A program made the translations under genes and the position numbers. The notes under the pieces were generated by a model. The model ran no database searches. It saw only the letters and a program-made list of their open reading frames with translations, and had not been told where the DNA came from. A DNA stretch of 9,401 bases from CAYUJH01 sp964394585 (GTDB lineage Bacteria > Bacteroidota > Bacteroidia > Cytophagales > Flammeovirgaceae). Each line of letters starts with the position of its first letter. The first letter of the stretch is position 1. This document shows positions 1-6,276 of the stretch, piece by piece. The stretch spans positions 1-9,401 of the forward strand of contig CAYMYI010000142.1 in assembly GCA_964394585.1 (NCBI GenBank), read 5' to 3'.

Positions 1-2747
1 TGGAAACGCTTCATCCGTTCTACGTACTTTTCTCTATCTTTCGGAGTATCGATTTTAGCATTTACCAAAGCATCGCGTTCTTGGACTGCCGCTTGGTAAA
101 TTCGATTGTATCGCTTCCGTAGGTTTTCTAAATAATTATTGATTTCCGTAGCTACAGCGTTATCAAAGGTTTCAGGGGTTATTTTATCATACGAGGGGAG
201 AGGCAAATCTGTGAATCGATTACGCTCTTTACGGAGTTCTCGGCGCAACAAAGCGATATCCATTTCGTATTCGGCGTGGTAATCATCGCCTTGTTGCTGG
301 AGTTGCAACCCTTTTTCTACGCGCGCCTGCAATGCAGGTATGTAGTATACACGTTTATACTCTGCTTCTGCCTTGCGTTTATCAATAGCGTAATATTCCT
401 TTTCGTAGGGGTTGTCTTTAAACTGAGCTACGGCAAGTGCCTCAAATGCCCATCGTGAAGCCATAATATCACCAAATAGAGGGACTTCGTCGTCTTTATT
501 AGCTATCCGTGGGTTGATTTCATCGAACTTCACTACTAAACCTCCTAACACAAGTTGAGGAATAAGCAACAACGGAATTAAAATATAAATGGTAACTACT
601 CGATTAAACGTTGCTGAAATATTAAGCCCTAAAAGACAAGAGAAAGACGCACAGGAGAATAGCACTAACCAATACGAAAAAGTCATTTCTTCGATGCCAA
701 TAATGAAATTCCCAATCAGTACATATGCAATAATTTGCACGGCAGAAAACCCAAAAAGTATCACAATTTTGGAAAGTAGATAGGCATGCCGATTGAGATT
801 TAAAAACGCTTCTCGCTTTACAATTTTTGCATCTTTGATAATTTCTTCAGCGCTCATTACCAACCCAATGAACAGCGCTACAATAATGCTCATAAAAATG
901 AAGGCAGGGACATTCATGTTTTCACTGAACACGTAATCTTGTGGGCCTGAAAGTTTATCGGGGTCGTAGTACCGTACAATGAATGCTAGCAGGATTGCTA
1001 AAAAAGGAGCTTGAAAAAAGTTGATGTTCATATACTGCGTATTACGCAGCTTGGCTAACAAATCGCGCTGGAAAAACACTACAAATTGTTTGTAGAACGA
1101 CGCAATTTCCAAATCGCCTGCGATAAAAGGCTTCGAACTTTTAGGATTTTCGCTACGCGCTTTATTTTTCTTTGATTGCTGAAATAGCTGATACCATTTT
1201 TCAGGCGAGGTTTTCCGTGTTTTGGTCGGGTTACCCAACTCGTCGAGAGTGTGCGCCTCAATGATGGAAAAAATTTGCTCAACGTTCACATTCCCACATA
1301 GTTCGCACTCGCCCTCTTCTTTACTGGTTTGGTTGGCTTGCCTTTTAAAATAAATAAGTGCCTCCACCGGGTTTCCGTAATAAATTTGATACCCACCAAC
1401 ATCGAGTATAATCAATTTATCAAATAGCTTAAAGATATCGGAAGAGGGTTGGTGGATTACTACAAAAATGAGTTTTCCTTGTAGGGTAAGTTCTCGTAGC
1501 AAATCCATGATATTCTCCGAATCGCGCGAAGATAGCCCAGAAGTTGGTTCATCGATAAATAAAATACTAGGTTGACGTAATAGTTCCAGGGCAATGTTCA
1601 CTCGTTTGCGTTGCCCCCCACTAATAGTTTTTTCGAGTGCACTGCCTACTTTTAAATCTTTCGCTTCAAATAAACCAAGGTTTGCTAGGGTTTGGCTAAC
1701 TTTTTCATGGATTTCCTCTTCGCCCATCTTATCGAAACATAACCGAGCAGCGTAGTACAAGTTTTCGTAGACAGTTAAATCTTCGATGAGAAGGTCATCT
1801 TGGGGTACATACCCTATCAACCCTTCTACTTTTTCTTTATCGCGGTGAATATCTACACCATTAAGGGTTACGCTGCCAACTTGAGGCGCTAAGTTCCCAT
1901 TAAGGACATTCACCAGGGTTGATTTCCCAGAACCACTAGCTCCCATGAGGGCAATTAAGCTATCCTCTCTTTCTTCCAGATCGATGTTATGTAATCCTTT
2001 ACCACCATTTTTAAAGTAATAGCGTAGTTGCGAGGCTTTAAAATCAATTTTAGCGCCTTGGTTACTAGAGTAAAACGAGTTTAGAATTTCGCTATAGTAA
2101 ATAGAGTTTATATTTTCTCCACGGATTACCGAACCGACTGTAACCGGGTAGATATGTAGCTCTTTCAACAGCTCTCCATTTAAAAATAAATCATCTTGCA
2201 AGTTGATACAACGCAGCACGAACATATCCACCGTGGGGAGCTTTAAGATAGCCAGCGTTCCTTGTATTCCTTTCCGAATAATGTGTTTGTGGGCTGGATT
2301 TTTCGGCAGATCTTCTGAATCGATTACTAATACATCGCCTCTATCATAGTGTGTAATATCTTCGGCACTAAGAAAAAATTTCACTTGGTGGTAGGTCTCA
2401 CGATCGATTTTAAAACTATCGCACACAGTAAGCATGTATGCCTCTTCCTGCTCATCGATAATATGGTTGGCAAGCACTAACTCCACCAAATGGAGCAACA
2501 CAAAAATCTTTTGCCGGAACGAAAGCTCTTTATTAATCGAAACACATACTTGAGCGGTTTCTTCTTGGCTTTCAATGGGTTTTGGAAGCGATTGATCAAA
2601 TATTTTGAGGTACTTGCGGGCAATAGCATCATTGACGTGATCATCTAAAAACATCTCGATAATCAAGCGGTCTTTTTCTGTAATTCCGCCGACTTTGGCA
2701 ATGATGGACAGCAGCTGTACAATCGTTGCAAGTACTTGTTCGTTCAT
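1..2747 (-). CDS. ABCG/ABC-2-type half-transporter with N-terminal TerB-like domain (3' end outside window)
   Basis: The reading frame is open from ATG at 2747 to the left edge, giving 915 visible residues. An in-frame TAA directly precedes the ATG, which fixes the start. Residues about 5-130 are helical with acidic turns (GITEKD, IIDEQEEAY), resembling a TerB fold. Residues about 130-245 are beta-rich (LFLNGELL, VGSVIRG, IYYSEI) and might be FHA-like. The ATPase follows: Walker A GASGSGKS with K275, Q-loop VPQDD, signature ISGGQ at 375-379, Walker B with D399/E400, and H-loop H432 in VIHQPSS. The last motif and the NBD-before-membrane order are typical of ABCG exporters. A linker carries a CELC motif (C481, C484). 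Five hydrophobic segments lie between about 576 and 760, beginning FFQAPFLAILLAFI. A long charged, helical region then runs to the edge, probably an extramembrane domain before the last membrane span. The protein should sit in the inner membrane and export an unknown, probably hydrophobic, substrate. The ABC assignment is secure; the TerB and FHA readings are inference. Confidence 0.9.
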   Translation of the reverse strand, partial: MNEQVLATIVQLLSIIAKVGGITEKDRLIIEMFLDDHVNDAIARKYLKIFDQSLPKPIESQEETAQVCVSINKELSFRQKIFVLLHLVELVLANHIIDEQEEAYMLTVCDSFKIDRETYHQVKFFLSAEDITHYDRGDVLVIDSEDLPKNPAHKHIIRKGIQGTLAILKLPTVDMFVLRCINLQDDLFLNGELLKELHIYPVTVGSVIRGENINSIYYSEILNSFYSSNQGAKIDFKASQLRYYFKNGGKGLHNIDLEEREDSLIALMGASGSGKSTLVNVLNGNLAPQVGSVTLNGVDIHRDKEKVEGLIGYVPQDDLLIEDLTVYENLYYAARLCFDKMGEEEIHEKVSQTLANLGLFEAKDLKVGSALEKTISGGQRKRVNIALELLRQPSILFIDEPTSGLSSRDSENIMDLLRELTLQGKLIFVVIHQPSSDIFKLFDKLIILDVGGYQIYYGNPVEALIYFKRQANQTSKEEGECELCGNVNVEQIFSIIEAHTLDELGNPTKTRKTSPEKWYQLFQQSKKNKARSENPKSSKPFIAGDLEIASFYKQFVVFFQRDLLAKLRNTQYMNINFFQAPFLAILLAFIVRYYDPDKLSGPQDYVFSENMNVPAFIFMSIIVALFIGLVMSAEEIIKDAKIVKREAFLNLNRHAYLLSKIVILFGFSAVQIIAYVLIGNFIIGIEEMTFSYWLVLFSCASFSCLLGLNISATFNRVVTIYILIPLLLIPQLVLGGLVVKFDEINPRIANKDDEVPLFGDIMASRWAFEALAVAQFKDNPYEKEYYAIDKRKAEAEYKRVYYIPALQARVEKGLQLQQQGDDYHAEYEMDIALLRRELRKERNRFTDLPLPSYDKITPETFDNAVATEINNYLENLRKRYNRIYQAAVQERDALVNAKIDTPKDREKYVERMKRF

Positions 2748-2793
2748 TTATGAATAGGACAATTTATAGAATACTATATGTATAAATATAAAA

Positions 2794-2825
2794 TTACCTT
2801 CTGTAAAAAAAATTACAGAAGGTAA
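2794..2825 (-). terminator. Perfect 13-bp inverted repeat, probable terminator of the lipoprotein gene
   Basis: The arms ttaccttctgtaa (2794-2806) and ttacagaaggtaa (2813-2825) are perfect complements around an A6 loop. Read on the minus strand, the hairpin lies 29 bp past the lipoprotein stop codon and is followed by TTTTATATTT, as expected for a weak intrinsic terminator. Stem GC content is low (5 of 13 pairs). It could instead be an operator for the transporter gene, whose start is 47 bp further on. Confidence 0.6.
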
Positions 2826-2853
2826 GCAAACCCGGAATTACAATAAAAAAAGG

Positions 2854-3759
2854 TTATCCAATAATATTAGCCCGAATTTCAGCTACTTTATTGGTAATTC
2901 CTTGTAGCATTTCTGCTTTGAGCACAAAACTGCCATCGTTGTTTTTAATTTTCTCTCCGAGGTCTAATTCTTGGAACTCCTTCAGCAGCTCTTGTAGTGC
3001 GGACTCCATATCTTTTGCTGAGCTCCCATCCTCAAGTTTGCCTATTAACGCCAATAACCCTTCAAGCGATGTTTGTTGGTCGGCAATTTCTGTCATCATC
3101 GAAACCATTAGTTCATCTTTAAAACTTTCATCAGGATAGTTCGCTACAGAAGCAGTTGCAATGTATAGCCCCTCTATAAAACTTCCGGTAACAATGAGCG
3201 CTGAAGTATTGTAGCTTTCATTTTCGTTAAGGAACTCACGCGCAAGGCTTGATGACTGATCCACTAAAATAAGTAAGGTGTCTTTATTAGCTAAATTCTC
3301 TTCAAAACGGTTTAGCATTTCTTGTTCAAAAGCCCCGGCAATACCAATTTTGTTCACCAATGATTGCGATGCTTTAAAGTAACTTAGTGCTTGGTCTGCC
3401 TGACCATACACGCACAAATATCCTAGGTCAGTAGAATATACTCCCAAATTCATAGCAGCTTTATCGTTGGTAAGCGTATAATCTTGGGCTTTTTCCGCAT
3501 TGTTTACCAGTGCACCATCAAAGCTAATGTCAGAGCGTTGCAATAATGCTGGAACGTCCGAAGGATTTGGCATTTGGCCAATCATATCGCCAAAACCAGA
3601 CATATCGGTAGCCGGAGCCGATTCCTCCACAGGAGCCGTTGTAGTTTCTTGCTCGGCAGTTTCTGCTTTTTTTGCCCCGCAGCTCGCAAACAATACTATG
3701 CTCGAGGCAAAACTCAATACAGTAAGTACAGTTTTCCAATTTGTTCTAAATAAGTTCAT
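2854..3759 (-). CDS. Predicted lipoprotein of unknown function (301 aa)
   Basis: The N-terminus is a lipoprotein signal: a basic start (MNLFRTNWK), a hydrophobic core and a lipobox LFAS-C with C27 as the lipidated cysteine. Residues following the cysteine (GAKKAE) do not resemble the acidic surface-export signals known for some Bacteroidota lipoproteins, so a periplasm-facing location is the simpler guess. Residues about 30-60 are a low-complexity linker rich in E, T, A and P. The rest is predicted mostly helical from its sequence pattern, with a possible coiled-coil stretch around 240-275 (ALQELLKEFQELD). I recognise no enzymatic motif and do not know the family. The gene lies directly upstream of the ABC transporter gene on the same strand, about 106 bp away, with a hairpin between. 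A role as an accessory of the transporter is possible but only inferred from position. The coding call is good because the frame is long and has an intact secretion signal. Confidence 0.85.
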   Translation of the reverse strand: MNLFRTNWKTVLTVLSFASSIVLFASCGAKKAETAEQETTTAPVEESAPATDMSGFGDMIGQMPNPSDVPALLQRSDISFDGALVNNAEKAQDYTLTNDKAAMNLGVYSTDLGYLCVYGQADQALSYFKASQSLVNKIGIAGAFEQEMLNRFEENLANKDTLLILVDQSSSLAREFLNENESYNTSALIVTGSFIEGLYIATASVANYPDESFKDELMVSMMTEIADQQTSLEGLLALIGKLEDGSSAKDMESALQELLKEFQELDLGEKIKNNDGSFVLKAEMLQGITNKVAEIRANIIG

Positions 3760-3898
3760 GATTGTTGATTTAAGTTATAATGACATGAAAACATGCCTCT
3801 AATTTACAATCTATTTAAGCTTATTCGTTATTTTAAAAGAAAATCATTATTGAGCAAGAAATTCCACTCCCAAATTAGAAATAGCACAATTTTTACAA
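3760..3898. promoter_or_regulatory. Divergent intergenic region between lipoprotein gene and terD-like gene
   Basis: These 139 AT-rich bases must hold start signals for both divergent genes. I found no full match to TAnnTTTG with a spaced TTTG on either strand. The best minus-strand candidate is TAGATTG, around 3807-3813, which is weak. No Shine-Dalgarno sequence precedes either ATG. Confidence 0.35.
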
Positions 3899-4456
3899 AT
3901 GATAGCAGAACGCACCCTACTCCATGATAAATATCCTAATTTAAGACGCCTTGGTATTGGTTTAGGATGGGACCCACAACCTGATCTTTCCAAAATTAAT
4001 GATCTTGACATTAGCGCTTTTCTGCTAAACGCTGAAGGGCATATGCCTACTCCGAATCATATTATTTTTTATCATAACAAAAAATCGGTGGATGAAAGCG
4101 TGTTCCATCTTGGAGATAACCGATCGGGGGAAGGGAAACGCGATGATGAAATTATACTAGTTAATTTGCTCGATGTAGAAGAAGAAATACAGCGTATTGC
4201 TATTGTAGTAACCATATACAGTGAAAACCCCGAGCAGCGCATTATATCGTTTGACCCAATAAAGCAAGCGTTCATTCGGTTGTTTGACTACCAGAATAAT
4301 GATGAGATTGTACGCCTAGAAATCAACGAACGCTTTAGTACCTTTAACAGTCTATTGTTCGGCTATTTAAATCGCTCTCCACAAGGCTGGACTTTCGAGA
4401 TGAATGGCGTGGGTAGTAACCAAGGGTTGGAAGGTTTTATAGATCAATATGCCTAA
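3899..4456 (+). CDS. TerD-family protein (tellurium-resistance/stress-response type)
   Basis: The 185-residue protein carries the TerD domain over nearly its full length. It has GLGWDP at 21-26, DLDISAFLLN at 35-44, GDNRSGEGKRDDE at 72-84, VVTIY at 103-107, QAFIRL at 123-128 and a closing GLEGFIDQYA. The acidic residues of the DLD and GDNR...DDE segments correspond to the calcium-binding positions of TerD proteins. Family members are cytoplasmic and are linked to tellurite, phage and chemical stress, with no known enzymatic activity. The N-terminus is a few residues shorter than usual: the customary KG-x-x-(I/V)-x-L first strand is only partly present as IAERTLL. An in-frame stop lies at 3851-3853 and no ATG, GTG or TTG occurs between it and 3899, so this start is the only plausible one. 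No terA, terB, terC, terZ or terE gene is adjacent, but the nearby transporter has a TerB-like domain. The stop codon overlaps that of the convergent gene. The family call is firm; the function in this organism is unknown. Confidence 0.93.
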   Translation: MIAERTLLHDKYPNLRRLGIGLGWDPQPDLSKINDLDISAFLLNAEGHMPTPNHIIFYHNKKSVDESVFHLGDNRSGEGKRDDEIILVNLLDVEEEIQRIAIVVTIYSENPEQRIISFDPIKQAFIRLFDYQNNDEIVRLEINERFSTFNSLLFGYLNRSPQGWTFEMNGVGSNQGLEGFIDQYA

Positions 4457-4764
4457 CGATATTTAAGCCGATACGCCACCTTATCTAGCTCCCGCTCCCA
4501 AACCAAGTTTGCCAAATTAGTAGCAATAGATTCAACAGGAGAAAACGTAAAAGCCTTGTTGAAGTCATCTTCAGCAATATCGATTCTGTACATAATGTTA
4601 CAAAGAGTTGCAAAATCGGTATCTAACATTTCTCGTATTCTGGCTTCTAACAATTGAAGAAAAACCTCTTTAGACTTTTCATCCTTGCCAATAGATACGT
4701 TGCTATCCGTTGGTATCGAAAAGGTTTTGCAAATTAATTGTGAAGCTATCTCTTTCTGAATCAT
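4453..4764 (-). CDS. Conserved-looking small cytosolic protein (103 aa), unknown function
   Basis: The 103-residue product has no signal peptide or membrane segment and is amphipathic and helical. The stretch EARIREMLDTDFATLCNI followed by MYRIDIAED, and the closing SPVESIATNLANLVWEREL, resemble small uncharacterised proteins of Bacteroidota that I recall only as a pattern, not by name. The start ATG at 4764 is preceded by AT-rich DNA with a weak -7-like element TAGCTTTA (minus strand, 4788-4781). The gene is convergent with the TerD gene, and the two stop codons interlock (TAG here, TAA there, within ctaa at 4453-4456). A role linked to TerD cannot be concluded from this. The coding call rests on length, the neat packing against the neighbour and a sensible protein composition. 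Confidence 0.75.
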   Translation of the reverse strand: MIQKEIASQLICKTFSIPTDSNVSIGKDEKSKEVFLQLLEARIREMLDTDFATLCNIMYRIDIAEDDFNKAFTFSPVESIATNLANLVWERELDKVAYRLKYR

Positions 4765-4870
4765 TACAAAAGCGATTACATAAAGCTATAAGTTATTAAT
4801 ACTATATGTAAAATCTGTAAATATTCAAAAAGAGAGAGCCCTTAATTAATAATCTTCAGGATAAACAAGG

Positions 4871-5434
4871 CTATCGTAGCTGAATAACATCCACTTGTCC
4901 AAACTCTGCTACCTCACTTTCTGCAATTTCTTTCGCATTTTGAGCTGCTTCGTATGAATCGTACAGTTGCTGGATATTTTCAAGCCCAACATACAACATA
5001 TTATTGGGGTACTTTACTAAAAGTGCATCTTGGAACTGAGCCAATAGTTCTTCACGCTTTACCATTACGGGTGCATTCTCAGCTACCACAACCGGTTGGT
5101 CTACTGCAATTACCTCCGTAAAAATTGTGGTATTACCATTTACAGCATCACGCAAGGTTACTTGCAAAAATGTATAGCGAGTACGCGTAACATTTACTTC
5201 CTTAAGTGGGCTTACAGAACGATATGTAGCCACATCTGATAGGGAAATACTGCCTATACTTTCCTCAAGAAGGTTATGAGTGTTTACGGGAAGAACGCCG
5301 GTACTGCGTGCTGAAGAGGCTAGAAAGCTTTTCTTTTCATTGTCAAACTCCGTGTCTCTTTCATTAAAATCATTAGCAAAAGTTACTACGGAACCCAAAA
5401 GAAGCAGGAGGGAAAAAATAGATAGGAGTTTCAT
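4871..5434 (-). CDS. Small secreted protein of unknown function (187 aa)
   Basis: The first 20 residues form a classical Sec signal peptide (MKLLSIF then a Leu-rich core), with a likely signal peptidase I cut after SVVTFA, before NDFNERD. No lipobox cysteine is present, so the mature protein of about 167 residues should be soluble in the periplasm or exported. It contains no cysteine and no Bacteroidota C-terminal sorting domain. The middle part is beta-like (RYTFLQVTLRDAVNGNTTIFTEVIAV) and the C-terminal third is helical (NIQQLYDSYEAAQNAKEIAESEVAEF). I recognise no family. A good Bacteroidota-type promoter lies about 50 bp upstream, so the gene is probably transcribed alone or together with the 103-residue gene 106 bp downstream. 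No clear terminator hairpin follows the stop codon. Confidence 0.8.
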   Translation of the reverse strand: MKLLSIFSLLLLLGSVVTFANDFNERDTEFDNEKKSFLASSARSTGVLPVNTHNLLEESIGSISLSDVATYRSVSPLKEVNVTRTRYTFLQVTLRDAVNGNTTIFTEVIAVDQPVVVAENAPVMVKREELLAQFQDALLVKYPNNMLYVGLENIQQLYDSYEAAQNAKEIAESEVAEFGQVDVIQLR

Positions 5435-5486
5435 GGTAATTCGATTTAATCGTTAAAGGAAGTATTAATTGTTATTCTTTGGTTTT

Positions 5487-5517
5487 CAAATGTAAGCAAA
5501 AGGTGTTTTGATGCACA
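5487..5517 (-). promoter_or_regulatory. Predicted Bacteroidota-type promoter of the secreted-protein gene
   Basis: On the minus strand TACATTTG (5494-5487) matches the -7 consensus TAnnTTTG completely. A TGTG (5517-5514) stands in for the -33 TTTG with the usual 19-bp gap. Transcription would begin near 5481, giving a leader of about 45 nt before ATG at 5434. Confidence 0.55.
5488..5501 (+). repeat. Direct repeat, copy 1 (14 bp)
   Basis: The sequence aaatgtaagcaaaa occurs here and again at 5689-5702, 201 bp apart in the same orientation, within the divergent region upstream of purE. This copy overlaps the -7 element of the minus-strand promoter. It may be a regulator-binding site or simply AT-rich coincidence. 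Confidence 0.5.
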
Positions 5518-5688
5518 GCTAAGTTAACATTCGTTATCAATAGTTCGCTTTTTAGAGCTTATTCAAATAGTTTTTCTGCATTTATATACTTAAGCAAAAT
5601 TTTTATCTACAAAACTCATGTAAGAAAAACTTAAGAGAAAGAATTTTTTTGGTTAAATGCTTATCTTATCACTAAACGCTTACAGAAG

Positions 5689-5702
5689 AAATGTAAGCAA
5701 AA
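5689..5702 (+). repeat. Direct repeat, copy 2 (14 bp)
   Basis: This is an exact second copy of aaatgtaagcaaaa (first at 5488-5501). It lies 29 bp before the purE start, close to where a -33 contact for purE would fall, so both copies sit over promoter-like positions. The stretch between them (about 5502-5688) is AT-rich, and I see no gene or RNA in it. Confidence 0.5.
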
Positions 5703-5719
5703 TAAACACCATAAATCAT

Positions 5720-5727
5720 TACCTTTA
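5720..5727 (+). promoter_or_regulatory. Possible -7 element of purE
   Basis: TACCTTTA matches TAnnTTTG in five of six fixed positions, but no TTTG is found 19 bp upstream. It ends only 4 bp before the purE ATG, so if it is used the transcript would be leaderless or nearly so. A promoter further upstream cannot be excluded. Confidence 0.35.
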
Positions 5728-5731
5728 ACTT

Positions 5732-6238
5732 ATGGAAACACATACTCATGTAGGTATCATCATGGGAAGTCAATCAGACCTGCCCATAATGCGCGAAGCG
5801 GCATTGCAATTAGAGCAGCTAACAGTTTCTTTTGAACTCACCATTATTTCGGCGCATAGAACTCCAGAACGCATGTTTCAATATGCAAAAGAAGCCAGAG
5901 AGCGTGGGCTAAAAGTGATTATAGCTGGAGCAGGAGGAGCCGCACATTTACCCGGCATGGTAGCATCTTTGACAACTTTACCCGTTATTGGCGTACCCAT
6001 TAACTCACGAAATTCAATTGATGGCTGGGATTCTATTTTATCCATTTTGCAGATGCCAAGTGGTGTTCCTGTAGCTACCGTGGCGCTGAACGGTGCTGCA
6101 AATGCTGGAATCCTAGCTGCCCAAATTGTCAGCACTTTCGATACTCAGGTTGCTGAGCAAATCGCTCAATATAAGCAAGGGCTTGCCCAAAAAGTGATGG
6201 GTAGTGTCAGAGAAGTAGCCGAAAAAGGTTGGAAATAG
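5732..6238 (+). CDS. purE: N5-carboxyaminoimidazole ribonucleotide mutase (class I PurE)
   Basis: PurE moves the carboxyl group of N5-CAIR to carbon 4 to give CAIR in de novo purine synthesis, in the cytoplasm, as an octamer in known members. The 168-residue length is normal for class I. Visible signatures are GSQSD at 12-16 (phosphate and substrate binding), SAHRTP at 40-45 with the catalytic-type histidine H42, and AGAGGAAHLPGM at 65-76, followed by GVPI, SILQMPSGVPVATV and GAANAGILAAQI. The loop between VATVALN and GAAN is about two residues shorter than in E. coli PurE, which I believe is common in this phylum. Class I enzymes depend on PurK to make N5-CAIR, but purK is not adjacent here. 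The next gene, for an acyltransferase, starts 38 bp downstream on the same strand and probably shares the transcript. The start is supported by the motif spacing: METHTHVGIIMGSQSD puts the first beta-strand directly after the N-terminus. Confidence 0.97.
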   Translation: METHTHVGIIMGSQSDLPIMREAALQLEQLTVSFELTIISAHRTPERMFQYAKEARERGLKVIIAGAGGAAHLPGMVASLTTLPVIGVPINSRNSIDGWDSILSILQMPSGVPVATVALNGAANAGILAAQIVSTFDTQVAEQIAQYKQGLAQKVMGSVREVAEKGWK

Positions 6239-6276
6239 TGTTGAAAGAAAGGAATCTCTATCAGTAAATTATACGT

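Noticed and set aside
276..1282. Short open frames on both strands at 276-458, 589-783 and 1079-1282
   Set aside because: They lie inside the transporter gene in other frames, and their products are of low-complexity or unnatural composition.
2891..3802. Plus-strand and second minus-strand frames over the lipoprotein gene
   Set aside because: The products are Ser-rich reverse translations of the lipoprotein frame, which itself has a proper signal sequence and start.
4072..4275. Minus-strand frame of 67 codons inside terD
   Set aside because: The TerD frame is confirmed by family motifs on the plus strand, so this is a shadow.
5435..5731. Small RNA or riboswitch in the purE upstream region
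   Set aside because: The region is AT-rich and I could find no stable conserved-looking fold or terminator. The PurE start is also too near the only candidate promoter for a riboswitch.
6245..6257. AAAGAAAGGAA as a ribosome-binding site for the acyltransferase gene
   Set aside because: It is about 20 bp or more from the ATG, and genes in this window do not use Shine-Dalgarno sites.
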